64,000 bases of DNA from Ursus arctos (GCF_023065955.2 NW_026622997.1:10030001-10094000), one strand, 5' to 3'; counted from the stretch's first letter, positions 1 through 11,192 are shown. The notes: generated by a model from the letters alone, not told the origin. Numbers and translations are program-made.

Positions 1-160
1 GGTGGGGAGGGACAGAGGGAGAGGGAGAAAGAATCTTAAGCAGGCTCCATGCCCAATGTGGAGTCTGAGGCAGGACTTGATCTCATGACCCTGAGAGTTC
101 ATGACCTGAGCTGAAATCAAGAGTCAGACACATAACTGACTGAGTCACCCAGGAGCCTCT
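1..160 (-). mobile_element. SINEC (CAN SINE), older type, cut by window edge
   Basis: Reverse-oriented carnivore tRNA-derived SINE. The left edge enters in the GA-rich body (GGGACAGAGGGAGAGGGAG). It then runs through the degenerate 'ATCTCATGACCCTGAGAG' stretch to the reversed tRNA head ending TGAGTCACCCAGGAGCCTC. The 'AATCTTAAGCAGGCTCCATGCCCA' style of body puts it with the older SINEs here (compare 14851 and 33795). The tail and left target-site duplication lie outside the window. Confidence 0.9.
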
Positions 161-212
161 GGTTAATCATTTTAATTTTAGACATTCTAATAGGAGTATA
201 GTGGTATGTCAA
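161..212 (-). mobile_element. L1 3'-region fragment, antisense
   Basis: The text 'TTTTAATTTTAGACATTCTA' followed by a diverged 'ATAGGAGTATAGTGGTATGTCA' is the reverse complement of the L1 segment just after ORF2 (usual antisense reading: attttagccattctaatagg, then gtgtagtggtatctca). It abuts an L1 piece in the opposite orientation at 213, forming a small head-to-head pair. Confidence 0.5.
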
Positions 213-470
213 AGAAGCATTCAGCATATATAAAGAATGCCTCCAAATAAACAAGCAAAATCAACCTAAGAGAGAAATGGGTGAACGTTTGGGGTGAAGA
301 GGACAAATGGTGTAGCTAGAATAATTAATGAACATAGAAGATGTTCACCCTTATTAGTAACAAGGAAAAAGCAAATGAAAACCACCATGAGTTATCACTT
401 GTCATTTTTCATATGTGAAAACCTACATACCTAACATTTGTAAGTCTTGACAAAGATAGAGAAAAATAGG
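213..470 (+). mobile_element. Old L1 ORF2 3' end / 3' UTR fragment, sense
   Basis: Reads as the degraded end of L1 ORF2 on the plus strand. 'TATATAAAGAATGCCTCCAA', 'AGAAATGGGTGAACG', 'GAAGATGTTCACCCTTATTAG' and 'AGCAAATGAAAACCACCATG' follow the order of the usual L1 text (tatataaagaattcctacaa, aaaaatgggcaaag, atgctcaacatcattag, caaatcaaaaccacaatgag). It carries many substitutions and no long reading frame, so it is a dead ancient copy. Confidence 0.6.
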
Positions 471-1527
471 ATGAAATACACAGTGTTGACTCTATGTAGG
501 AGACTCAGTTATCATTCCTCCAGCTGGACCTTGAGTGCTCACCTACTACTCTTAATTTATGTCTGTTTTTTTCCCTACTTTCCCCAAATTTCCCTACTTA
601 TGTGTGAATTCAAATTGTATTTACAGAGGTTCTTGTTCTAGTTCATTAAGCCTCTGCTGCCCTGTTTTAGCGAGGCTTAGTAGGGCACCTCAACTGCTGT
701 ATTGTAAAATGCATAGTTAATGTAATATTTAAGAAACCACTAGATAATCCTATATAGTCTTTATATTCCTGTATTTTTAAAATGAGTACATCAACTTCCC
801 GCTAGTGTCTTTTTTCAGGAGGCAGAAAACGGTATTAGGGAGGAGGTACGAATCAGGCTTCCAATTGTGTTCATAGTGTTTTATTAAAATGAAAAGATAT
901 GAAGTTAAATATGACAAAATGTTATGATTTCATAAAGTTGAATGGTGGGTGCCTGGTTGTTTGCTATTTTCTACTTCTGACTTTTAGTATGAAATATTTT
1001 GTATTAAAATGATGTAATGTAATAGTGAAACAGGTTTCAGATAGAGATTGCTGATGGGAAAATCCTATTATAGCCAGCTTCTCTTTACCTTCATGATAAA
1101 AGAAAGGATTTGTGATATTTCTAGCAGTACTATTATCTATTTAACACTGGAACAGGGAGATGGATTGTGTTGTTCAGGCCATTTTCGTTGCAGGTTAGGG
1201 TAGAAGGAATGGTAGTATTGGAAGAAGAGATAGTGTTCCTTCTCCGGTAGCTTTACAAAGAGATTGAGGACCATCTGAATTTTCCCATTGTCAAACCCTG
1301 GAAAGAATTGTTGTTAGAGCCCCCTTTGTGCCTTGCAACACATTTCTATCATCAAATATTTGCTATTGGTGAGGTTTAGAAACTGCCACCTCGTTAAACG
1401 TTGTCAGTGGTTATGAATAGGCAGGTAGCCCCCTTTCTTAAATCCTTAGTATTTGTGTTTCTCCTACTTGGTTATTTTTCATTCTTTTCTTCCCCTGTCA
1501 CCTGGTTTAGTACTCCCAGCCCCTTTA
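471..1527. other. No gene recognised; AT-rich stretch with one possible L1 3' end
   Basis: Only short open frames, none with recognisable domains. Around 890-1010 the run 'AAATATGACAAAATGTTATG' to 'GTATTAAAATGATG' resembles the extreme 3' end of an old L1 (usual text: aaaatgttaacaatt, then tttcataataaa), at low confidence. The remainder looks like unique intronic or intergenic DNA. Confidence 0.4.
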
Positions 1528-1577
1528 CCCAACTGGATAATTCTTTATTTTTTTTTTCCCCCAACTGGATAATTCTT
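1528..1577 (+). repeat. Local direct duplication, 18 bp copies
   Basis: The 18-mer CCCAACTGGATAATTCTT occurs at 1528-1545 and again at 1560-1577, a 32-bp period, with a poly(T)/C linker between. It is a recent small tandem duplication in otherwise non-repetitive DNA. Confidence 0.9.
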
Positions 1578-1734
1578 ATTTATCCACTAGTGTCAACTCA
1601 GATGTCCACCAACAGGAACCTTTCCCGGTGCTCATGCTGGTCCCAGAGGAGCTACCTCTTCTGTGTGCTCATCTAAACTCTCTTTGGGGGTGGGTTTTTA
1701 TTTGTCAGAGCAGGAAGCACTATTGGATTTCCGG

Positions 1735-1995
1735 CACATTGCAGGCATCACAACATTGAATAACTGAGACATAATCTCTTGTTTTCAAGGAGCCATGAAT
1801 CTTGACTCCTCTCACAAGGAAACATGAAGTGTTATGGGAGCACATAGGAGAGGCACCTCCTCTGAGATTTGGCATGTGCCCCAGGACAGGTTCCCATTTG
1901 GAGGACGTCAGAGCTGACACTAGCCATTGAGAATAAGCACACAGCAGTACAGCATTAAGGAATGAAGAGTGGAAGAGAAAGGAAGAAAAATGGTC
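1735..1995 (-). mobile_element. Possible L2 3'-region fragment, antisense
   Basis: 'TTTTCAAGGAGCCATGAATC' and 'AGTGTTATGGGAGCACATAG' followed by GAGGCACCTCC fit the antisense L2 3' UTR pattern (ccctcaaggagctcacagtc, then tgctatgggagcacagagga). Strongly diverged, and the ends are approximate. Confidence 0.4.
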
Positions 1996-2094
1996 AACAG
2001 AAAAAAAAAATCTCATGTCCACTCAGAGATGGTAGTGTGCAATCAGAAGCATTGAAGTTCTCTTTTCTCCACTTTGAAATCTTAAATAGGTCAA

Positions 2095-2222
2095 TTAGTG
2101 CTTTAGACCTCAGTTTTCTTTGAACTTTTAAAAGCCAAGGTAATAATACTTGTTTCCCATGAGAATAAAATGAGATAATGTATCTGAAAGGTGCTTTGTA
2201 AGGAGAAGATATTAAATAAATG
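2095..2222 (+). mobile_element. MIR fragment
   Basis: The core-to-tail part of a MIR SINE: 'CCTCAGTTTTCTTTGAAC', 'AATAAAATGAGATAATGTAT', 'AAAGGTGCTTTGTAAG' and 'ATTAAATAAATG' follow the MIR order (cctcagtttcctcatctg, taaatgagataatgcatg, aaagcgcttagca, caataaatg). The tRNA-like 5' part is missing. Confidence 0.6.
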
Positions 2223-3585
2223 TGTAAATATGAAAAAAATGAAGGGAAGAAAAATGACACGGCAATAAAAACAGGGAGCTTATGAAGAAATACAATACAA
2301 TCAAAGAACAATTGTTATGGTCGATATGTCTTTATTTTGTCTAACGAAATGAGATGTGGCTTTCTACCAGACTGGCACAGCAGTCAGATATGTTGATGGT
2401 AACGTTAATGTCCTCTCTGAGCACCAGCAAGTGTTTTAAAAAGAAAACAATGTTCTAGACCTTGTATAGTTTATAAAACCTTTCCAGGGGCCTTGGGGAT
2501 TATTTCTTTGAATCTGGTGCTGGATTTCCTTTACGTTATTATTTTTAATATTTGTATTCGAATAACATTCAAAATCATGAATTAAGGTGAAAGTTTCCAG
2601 GTAGCAATTTTCCTTATAAAAAAAATTTCTGCAGTATATGATTTCTCTGACTGTGGTGCCTACCTTACATAATGGGCATGCTCATGGCCAAGAATTGAGA
2701 ATCTTAACTTTTGAAAGAGCAGTGAAGTTGCAGCTTCTCTATTTCAGACAAACATTTGCTTTATTTTTAAAATGCTATTAGCCTAGAGTTCTAGGTTTCA
2801 GATTTCATTACAGATCAGAGTTGCTATTTTATAAATCTTCAAATTCACTTTTTGTTTGAAGACAGTTGGCAGAATTGTGGAATGGCATTGAAGTAAAAAA
2901 CCAACTAGCTTGGAGAATACATGTTGTTCAGTGCACTAAAGTCTATCTGTGATAAAAGCCTTTTATTTTTTCTTTCCTTCCAGCCATGAGATTATTTTTA
3001 ACCCCATTCACACAGTAGCCAAATACCTTGAAAATCCTTAAAGACATATCTTTGCCTAACCCTGGCGTATCTTTGCCATGTGTATTGCCAAGGGAGCCAT
3101 TGCCAGGAGGGGTGTGTGAGCTTCTCCCCTGGTGTGTTTGCATGTATATAACATCTACTAAGATGCTTCTCAGGTTGGATGTTAAGTAGAGTGGGAAGGT
3201 GAGTCAAACCCAGGTCCATCTTAAGAACTACAAGGGCGAGGGACTATGTATCATAGGGAACAGGTGTGGTGGGCTCTCCTACGGTTCACGCTGAATCTTA
3301 ACGACTCCCTGAAGACTCTTGGGTGTTTCTTCTGCACTCTGAACGGAAGTGCCGTGTTCTTACTTCAGGCATTTTACAGGATCATGTAACTCTTTTTTTG
3401 GGTTGGGGGTGCTAGTTTCTGAAAACCGTCTTGGCAAACCTGTCCAGGTACCAACTAATCAGGGTGTCTTTTAGATTAATAATAGCTTTAATTATGATAA
3501 TGACAGTGCTAGAGATCATAATTAACAGTGTCAAAGGCTGCACACGGATCTTTTTGTTTCGACCTGCATCTATGATTACAATCTC
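2223..3585. other. No gene or clear repeat recognised
   Basis: About 1.3 kb without an identifiable element. Overlapping minus-strand frames near 2943-3219 give Gly/His/Thr-rich peptides with no known motif and no splice context, and are taken as chance. A G/T-rich stretch at 3391-3415 is the only compositional oddity. Confidence 0.4.
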
Positions 3586-3702
3586 CATTTTTTTTAGACA
3601 AGGGAACCTACACACTGAGAAATGCAGCGCTGTGAACATCACACGGTTGAGAAGTATTTGAGCCCCGATTTTAGCCCCATTGATCTAACTGCCGAGCCCA
3701 GG
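3586..3702 (-). mobile_element. MIR fragment, antisense
   Basis: 'TTTAGACAAGGGAACC', 'CATCACACGGTTGAGAAG' and 'TATTTGAGCCCCGATTTTAG' match the reverse-oriented MIR order (ttacagatgaggaaac, gtcacacagctagtaag, ggatttgaacccagg). Overlapping short plus- and minus-strand frames here have no other support. Confidence 0.5.
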
Positions 3703-4519
3703 TTAGGGGTTAGGTCTTTTGAAAAGATAGAAAGTAATCATTTCAGTAATATTTTGGAGACTGTGAGGTCTACGAAAGCCATGATGTCAAAAAAAAAAAA
3801 AAAATTGGGTGTCTCCCTAGGCATTCCCTTGTGACGCTCCCCATTCTCTGACTCCTATAGCTAGCTCGGGGTAGAGCCCTATTTGCTGCATCATCCACAG
3901 TACATTTTAAATACCAAAGATCATTTAAAACTTCAGATTCAATTTTTCTTTACTTAGTTGATGAGCAGTAACTGCCTCAGCAGGGCTCACAATTATCCAG
4001 TGATTCTTTTTATATTTGTTTTTATGGTCTAAGCCTGCTTTACACCTTTTTGATGTTGTTGTTATTAGTATCATCTTCCTTTGTTCTTGAAAAGCAAAAT
4101 TAAAAATCAGAACACACTATTTCCTTGTGGCAATTTGTTGTTATTACAGCTGCTTTAGTTTCGGGTTTTTTCCCCCCACCTCTCCAAAGCAGTTTTATTA
4201 TTTTCTGCTAACATTTCAATTGCACCAGCATCCTAAGGCTGAGAGAGTTTACCAGTTTAGAATTAGAAAGAAATAAAATACCCCTTTAGACCGTTTTCAT
4301 GCTTGTGGCATTTGCTGTCATTTTTAACATTTCTAAATTGTTTCTCCGATTTGGCTCATCGTTTCTTTCAGAGCAACTAAGGTGGGGGTTTAGGATTTCT
4401 AACGTTTTAGTTTCACTTTCTGTCCTTCGGGATTTACAGCCTTTCTTTGGCACAATCTTGATAAACATTGGACTTTACATTTAGAAAGCATTGGCCTCAT
4501 GGCACAGTTTAGGTTAACT
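3703..4519. other. No gene recognised
   Basis: Holds a 17-nt A run at 3788-3804, a CCCCCC tract near 4173 and otherwise ordinary AT-rich sequence. Two short frames on opposite strands at 4286-4484 overlap each other and look like chance openings. Confidence 0.4.
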
Positions 4520-4625
4520 TGTCTGATGGAGAAATGGACTGTGATCCTCTGCTGTTGACTAGATGTGTTGAGGTGGGCAAGTCATGTCTCTTACCTTTTG
4601 TTTAAAATAAAAAAGACCTGTGATG
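4520..4625 (+). mobile_element. Possible MIR fragment
   Basis: 'GATCCTCTGCTGTTGACTAG' followed by ATGTGTTGAGGTGGGCAAGTCATGT-like text recalls the MIR core (gctctgccacttactagctg, then tgaccttgggcaagtcactt). It breaks down after the core, so the call rests on about 60 bp. Confidence 0.4.
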
Positions 4626-4634
4626 GTCATTGAG

Positions 4635-5045
4635 GTGCATGTCCCAGGATCCCCTCCAAGGACCCTGGCTGATGGGAGTGCAGATGGCCTCCAGCTGTCA
4701 GTTCCTTTGGGAATTGACTCAACTGGGGGCTGCCTCCTTGCTCAAGGACATGCCTGTCTCAGGGCTCCCCACATCTAAAGACTGGTTGTAGCAGAAATAT
4801 AAAGGCCTAGCATTTTGACCCACCAGCCTACCATGCAACCATGCTACCATGCCACCATGCCATGGCCCCACTATGGGGCAGTTTTGATGGGCTAAGTTCC
4901 AGAGCTGTGATGAGGTTAAGGCTTTGTTGGGCTTCATTGCAGCTCATTAACTTCTCCTTCTGCACCAACCTGTTGTCACCTTCTTTCTCCATAGGTTTTG
5001 ATACTCCCAAAATAACCTGCTTGTCAACCCAGCCTGCATATGGTC
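4635..5045 (+). mobile_element. Possible old LTR remnant (family unresolved)
   Basis: 'GCAGATGGCCTCCAGCTGTC', 'GAGCTGTGATGAGGTTAAGG', 'CTTTGTTGGGCTTCATTGCA' and 'GGTTTTGATACTCCCAAAAT' look like the body and poly(A)-signal end of an interspersed LTR-type repeat I have seen in other mammals (feature order: gctttgttgggcttcactgc, then a tgttgatcc stretch and aataaa). The AATAAA position reads AATAAC. I cannot name the family, and no coding sequence is attached. Confidence 0.35.
4829..4864 (+). repeat. 8-bp minisatellite (ACCATGCN)x4
   Basis: Four consecutive 8-mers ACCATGCA, ACCATGCT, ACCATGCC, ACCATGCC followed by ATGG. It lies inside the possible LTR remnant and creates short overlapping frames on both strands that are not genes. 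Confidence 0.85.
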
Positions 5046-6679
5046 CCATCCAACTGAAACATTCTAGGGCTCTATATTGTGAATGTTATCCTGGTCAAGA
5101 GTAAAGTCAATTGATAATGGTAATGAGTATCCCATGTCTTCCATATCTTTTCACATTTTTTTCCATCTACCAAACTTGTTAATATAAATGAAGTGAAAGT
5201 AATTGAGAATAATAATTGGGTTTATAGTTGTTAGTTCTACTTTGTTCCTAAAATTGAATCAAATTAAAAAATGTTAAGCATGTTACTTTAATGATTTTTA
5301 AATCAGTTTGTTCGGGCTGCCTGGTGTCCGATTTGGAGAGGGTTGTCTTAGAGTACTCCTAGGAAGTGAAGTAGCAAGGCACTCGTTGCTTTTGGCTACT
5401 GTTGAGTTGCCTGTGCTCATTGCAGCTTGGATGTTGTCCATGCAGGCTGCACTTATAAAAACTGGCCGACATGGGCAACTTCTATGAACCTTGGGATCAC
5501 TAGCAATGAAATGGGGATATGAAGTACCTTGCGTTGTATCCCCTAGGGGTGTTCAGGGGAAATAGGACATCACCTAGGAATCAGGTGGAGGGAGACAGAC
5601 CTAAGACACAGGTTTTTTTTTTTTTTTAAGATGTCTGGTAAATGAAGAAAATTTGTATTAGAGTTGACGTTTCTGGCCAAAGGAATTGGTACAAGGAAAC
5701 CTCTTGGGAGAATGTTTGAGATAGCCATGATTGAATTGAGCTGGAATATTTTTAAGGATCCTAGAAAAGTCCACAGTTCTGTGATGATTGGGCAGGGGCT
5801 AGGGAACAGGTTCCCTACTCTAAATAGGAAGTTGAAATTGTTTGGGGTTTTATGTAAATGAAATAAAATTGTTGGGCCTTGAGGTACAGTGAAAAAAGTA
5901 CTTACTATTTTAGGGATACTGTAATGAAGATAACTAGTGTGCCAGGAACTACACCTATCACTTAGTGTTTCTGCTTAAAGGTGGTTGATACACAGGCAAC
6001 CTGGAAAGCATTAAGATTTATGGGAGAGGAAAAGTTCCTACTGTGTGTTGTAGGTTCATAGAAAGCTCAAATTCTTGCTTCATTTCTTTCACTTCTCCTC
6101 TGGCGTCTCTTGTAGCTCTAGCTCTGTCAGGAGATGGATAATCAACTCAAGTCTAGTTATCTAAACTCTGTGACCAACCACTCTAATTCTTTTGCACCCT
6201 TGACTTTCTTTCCTTTCTTGATAAAATCTTACCTTGAATTGATACCCAAATTAACTCTTTCTGCTTCTCCCTGGTCAGCTTACTGCACAGATCTCTTTCT
6301 CAGATACCCAGAGTGCTACCATCTCACCTTTCCTTCTTGTCTGTTGCACTAAGAATGATCAGGTGACTAGGTGTGAACTTTGTGTATATTCGGCCTCGTT
6401 ATTTGATTCCCATTCCATCATTTTCTCTAGAACCTTGTTTCCTTAATCATCAGCTTAAACTATGTTCCAGACTGTATCACTCCAAGATGAAAGAAACAAA
6501 ATAATGCCATTATTTCACCTTCCATCCTTCTCTGGAAACTTACCTCCTTTTCTTTTCAGCCTTGCATTATGATGTATACCTACCTGTGCTTCTCTACCCA
6601 GGCTATGTTCATTCTCTTTCTGTTCAGGTCACAGTTGATTTCCAAATTATAAAATCCAACGGATTGAGGAAATTTTCTG
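5046..6679. other. No gene recognised
   Basis: 1.6 kb without a confident element. A 15-17 nt T run followed by AAGAT at 5612-5632 could be a tiny SINE-tail remnant. The pyrimidine-rich 6060-6650 segment has a 72-codon plus-strand frame (6134-6352) with a Ser/Leu-rich product of no known type; it may be an old retroelement, but I cannot place it. Confidence 0.35.
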
Positions 6680-8110
6680 CCTAATTTTTAAAAACAGCTT
6701 TATTGAATTATAATTGGCTTCCAATGAAGTAAATGTTTTAAAGCATACAATTTGGTAAGTTTTGACATATTTGTACACACATGAAGTCATTACCACAAAG
6801 TAACAGACATACAATTACTCCCCAAAATTTCTTTGTGCCCTTTGTTATCTCTCCCTACCGCCTTTTCTGCCCACACTCCCTACCATACCATGCCTTAGAT
6901 AACCAGAGTGATCTGCTTTCTGTCACCTTAGATTAGTTTGCCTTTTCTAAATTGTTGTAAATAGAAGCCTACAGTATATCGTCTTTTCTTGACTGGCTTC
7001 TTTTCACTGAGCATAATTTGAGATACTTCCATGTTGTAGCATGTATTAATACGTCATTCCTTTTTCCTGATGAGTTGTATTATATTATATGGACAGCTCA
7101 CAATATGTTTATCCATGCAGGTGGATGGGCATTTGGGTTGTTTCTAGGCGTTGGCAATTACAAATAAAGCTGCTATAAATATTTGTGTTCAGCTCTTTGT
7201 ATGGGCATGTGTGTTTATTTCTCCTGTGTAGATAGGAATGGAAGGCTGAATAGGAGGTGTATGTTTTAAGTTTGTAAGAGACTGTCAAACTGTTTTTCAA
7301 AGTGGTTGAACCATTTTACATCCCTATTAGTAGTGTATAATAGTAGAAGTTGCTCCCCATCTTTGGCAATACTAGGTATGGTCAGTCATTTAATTTTAGC
7401 TATTCTAATAAGTGTGTAGTCGTATCTGATTGTGACTTCAATTTGCATTTCCTTAATGACTAATGGTGGTGAGTATCATATGTTTATTTGCCATCCATAT
7501 ACTTTATTCTTGGGTGAAGTAACCAGATCTTTTGCCCATTAAAATTTTTTTTAATTGATTTTCAAAACTTCTTTATGTATTCTGGAGACAAGTTTTTTAT
7601 CAGATGTGATTTGCAGATATTACCCCACATCCTGTGCCTTATCTTTTCATTCCCTTAACAGTGTCCCTCAAAGACAGAGTTTCTTAGTTTTGATGAAATT
7701 TAATTAGTTCATTTTTTCTTTAATCGAGTATGTTTTTGTTGTAGTGTCTAAGAAATCTTTTTTGTAACCCAAGGTCATAAAGATTTTTCTATTCTGTTTT
7801 CTTCCAGAAGTTTTATAGTTTTCAGTTTTATTTTTACGTTTGTGATTATTTTGAAAAAATTTATATATGGTATGAGCTATGAATTATAGTGGTTTTTGCA
7901 TGTGGATATCCAGTTGTTCCAGCACAGTTTGTTGAAGTGACTGTCCTTTCTCTACTTAATTGCCTTTCTACCTTTGTCTATTTCTGGAGTCTCTATTCTG
8001 TTCCATTCATCTGTTGTTTGTCTATTTCGATGCAATATTGCACGGTTTTCATTACAGTAGTTTCATAATAGGTCTTAAAGTCAGTTAAAGTCTTTCAACT
8101 TTGTTGTTTT
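6680..8110 (-). mobile_element. Old L1, antisense: 3' UTR into ORF2 end
   Basis: Reads as the reverse complement of an old L1, from the 3' end inward. 'AAAAACAGCTTTATTGAATT' is the terminal region. Next come 'CATTTGGGTTGTTTC' with 'AAATAAAGCTGCTATAAATA', 'CATTTCCTTAATGACTAATG', 'AGTTTTTTATCAGATGTG' and 'CATGTGGATATCCAGTTGTT', all standard antisense L1 landmarks in order. Every frame is broken by stops. Confidence 0.85.
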
Positions 8111-8937
8111 AATAAGACGATTTGCGTTTATGTGGTTGTTGATGTGGTTGAGGGTTTTTTTTATTAAAATGAACTTTATTTTTTCATTTGTTTTTTTATT
8201 ATGCTAACTGAACTGTGGTTGAGTTTAAATCATCATTTTGCTATTTGTTGTGTTTGTCATATTTGTTCTTGTTTCTTTCTTTGTTTCTTTGTTTTTTCAA
8301 CTTTGCTTTCTTGGGATTAATTGTCAAGTTTTTACTATTTCATTTTTTCTGCTTTGTTTGGCTTAGTAGCTATGACTTTTTGTGATATTCTAGCAATTGC
8401 TTTATGGTTGATAGTATATATCTGTAAGTTATCATAGTCTATCTTCAAGTAATAATATACTACTCATGTGTAGTATAAGAGCCTTGCAACAGTAGAGTTT
8501 GATCTCTCCCTTTCTGGACTTCATGTTCTTGGTGTTATGAATTTTACTTTTATATGTGTTATCAACTGCTAAATACATTGTGGTTATTTTTGTGTTAAAC
8601 AGTTGATTAGCTTTTAAAGATATTTAAATAATAAGAAAAAAGTCTTATATTTACCCAACTAGTTATTATCTCCAGTGGTCTTTGTTTTTGAGATATTTTC
8701 ATTGGGTAAAGGATTCAAGATTGACAGTTTTGTTTGTTTGTTTTAGTTCTTTAAAAATATTGTTTCTGTTTCTTGTAACTTCTGTTGTTTTTCTTTAGAA
8801 ATCTGCCGTCATTCTTGCTTTTGCCTGTGTTCTTCTGTACATAATGTGTGTTTTCTCTTTGACTGTTTTTGAAATTTTTTGTCATTGAATTTAAGCAATT
8901 TAGTTATGATTTACATAGGTGTAGTTTTCTTTAGATT

Positions 8938-8975
<38 letters not shown>

Positions 8976-10190
8976 CTGACATTGATTGAGCTTGGATCGA
9001 TGGGTTTATATTTTTCATCAAATTTGAGAAATTTTGGTAAATTTTTTCTTCATGTGTTTTCTCTATTGTTTCCTTCCTTTGGGGACTCCAATAACATCTA
9101 TATTTGGCTACTCGAAACTTCTTCAGAGTTCATTGGTGTTCTGTTCACTTTTCTTTTGGTGTCGTTTCTTTATTTCTCCTTCTGTGTTTCCTTTTGGATA
9201 GTTTCCATTGCTGTATCTTCAGGTTCACCAATTATTTTTTTCTGCAGTGTCTAATCTGTTAATTCCAGCCGTGTTACTTTCTTATTCACCCCATTCATTT
9301 GTTTCAATTAGGGTCTTTTTTTATGTCTTCTTTGTCTCCACTTAACATTTTTAATCTTTCTTTTAACTTTTTGAACATATTGAATACTATTTTCAATTAT
9401 ATTTAATGTATTTTTTCTAGTACTTCTATTGTCTGTGTCATTTGTTGATGAATTGTTATTTATTTTTCTCTACTTTGTTTTTTTTCTTCTTTGCATGATA
9501 ATTTTCTGTGTAATGCCAAGCAGTGTTAATTTTACCTTGTAATGCTATCAGTATTTTTGTATTCCTCATAATATTCCTGACGTTTGTTCTGGAATTACTT
9601 AGAAATACCTTAATCCTTTTGGGCCTTCTTGTTAAGTCTTATTAGACAGGACAGCATAGGGTTTCAGTCCACAACCAATGTAAGACCTGTTTTAGTATTG
9701 TAGCTGATAACTCATTGATAACTAGGTTTTCTGCTTGGCTTTTGGGAACTGGCAGTATTCTTGGTCCTTGTGAGCTCCCAGCATTATTCCCTCTAATCTT
9801 TTTGTGTTGTTTGTTCTCTAGCCTTGAGTAGGTTCAAGCACTGACAGTATTCAATTGAATACTAAAAGGGTATTATTTTTGCAGATCTTTAGGGTTCTCT
9901 GTCTGTACAGCCCTCTTCTCTCCTTCACTCTGTCCTACGAACTATAGTTAACCCTGACTTGTCTAGACTCCCAGCTCTGTCTCTTCAACTTGGGAAGACT
10001 TCTGGTCTCTTTCTGTATTCTCTCTTGGGGCAATGTTAGGGCTCACCTCTCAGGGATTAGTGCCTTTGCTTACCTGATCTCCAGTGTCTCATGTGGCATT
10101 TTTTGTTTTTAGTTTTTCACATGGAAAGGTAAAACTGATGCATTATTCCACATTGTCCAGACATGGAAGTCTTTCTTTTTCATTTGACAC
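8111..10190 (-). mobile_element. Old L1/HAL1-type block, antisense
   Basis: Continues the antisense LINE. 'TATCATAGTCTATCTTCAAG', 'GTATAAGAGCCTTGCAACAG', 'TTTAAATAATAAGAAAAAAG', 'GATTGACAGTTTTG' and 'GGACTCCAATAACATC' are landmarks of an old L1M/HAL1-type LINE read in reverse. The same part of the family recurs at 26880-28000. The 104-codon plus-strand frame at 8940-9254 starts in a TG microsatellite and is antisense to the LINE, so it is not a gene. Confidence 0.7.
8940..8974 (+). repeat. (GT)n microsatellite
   Basis: About 17 perfect GT units inside the antisense LINE block; uninterrupted, so probably length-polymorphic. Confidence 0.97.
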
Positions 10191-10214
10191 TTTGACTATT
10201 CCTTTTTTTAGATG

Positions 10215-10670
10215 CAGATCTTCCTCAGCTTATGATGGGGTTATGTCCTGATAAACTCATTATAAGTTGAAAACATCCTAAGTAGAATATGCATTTAATA
10301 CACCTAACTTGCCAAACGTCATAGCTTAGCCTAGCCTATCTTAATTGTGCTTAGAACACTTACATTAGCCTACAGTTGGGCAAAATCATCTAGCACAAAA
10401 CCTATCTGATAAAAAAAAGTCCTGAGTATTTCATGTAATTTGTTGAATACTGTACTGAAAGTGAAAAACAGAATGGTTGTATGCATATGGAGTGGTTGGA
10501 AGTGTATCAGTTCTTACCCTTGTGATCGCATGGCTGGCTGGGAGCAGCAGCTTGCTGCTGCACAAGAGCCTGGGAAAAGAGCAAAATTCAAAATTAGAAG
10601 TACAGTTTCTACTGAACGCATGTCACTTTCACTCCATTGTAAAGTCGAAAAATCATAAGTAGAGGACTGT
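10215..10670 (+). mobile_element. Tigger-like non-autonomous DNA transposon with terminal inverted repeats
   Basis: The ends are inverted: the left reads CAG-ATCTTCC-TCAGCTTATGAT and the right is the complement of CAG-TCCTC-TACTTATGAT. The body carries 'TAATACACCTAACTTGCC', 'TTACATTAGCCTACAGTTGG' and 'GAAAAACAGAATGGTTGTAT', which I recall from a common mammalian Tc/mariner-Tigger-derived MITE (MER8-like). Short frames inside it, for example 10440-10658 and 10514-10726, are by-products. No transposase is present, and the orientation is arbitrary. Confidence 0.75.
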
Positions 10671-10973
10671 AAAATAAGAAAAAAAAGAAATATACCTTTT
10701 CTTATTGTTCTTACACGTCTCATCACTTACTCTTCTTGTCTTTCCTTGGCTTCTTTTTTGATGATGCTTAATGTTTATAAGAGGAATTCTTTGAAACTGG
10801 GGGTGGTGTTTTCCTTCTCAAAGCAGAATTTGGTAGGAAGATGGCTAAAATCTTAAAGTTGCATTGTTTTCGATCTGGTTTACAAAAAGGTTGTCTTATA
10901 ATTTTTTTTTTAGGACAAATCAGTAAATTGTGCTTTATTGTATCTCTTGGGATACTGGAAACATACTTATTTA
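10671..10973. other. No gene recognised
   Basis: Unassigned spacer between the Tigger-like element and the SINE target site, with only weak short frames (the longest continues into the SINE). Confidence 0.4.
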
Positions 10974-11192
10974 AAAATACCAGGTTGTTGGTTTTTTTTG
11001 TTTTTTTTTTTTTAAGATTTGCTTATTTCTGGGGGGGAGGGGCAGAGGGAATTCTAAGGAGATTCCCTGCTGAGCACAGAGCCCCCCATGGGGCTCAGTC
11101 TCAGGACCTTGAGATCATGGCTTGAGCCCAAACCGAGAGTCGGATGTTCAACTGACTGAGACACCCAGGTGCCCCTAAAATATCAGGTTGTT
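10974..11192 (-). mobile_element. SINEC with target-site duplication, older type
   Basis: The element is 10990-11176, reversed: poly(T), AAGATTTGC, a G-rich body, then the head ending in GACACCCAGGTGCCCC. It is flanked by AAAATACCAGGTTGTT (10974-10989) and AAAATATCAGGTTGTT (11177-11192), one mismatch in 16, which fixes both ends. It has a shortened body lacking most of the GAGA tract. Confidence 0.95.

Noticed and set aside
8940..9254. 104-codon frame starting in a GT tract
   Set aside because: The Val/Cys repeats come from the microsatellite, and the rest is antisense LINE.
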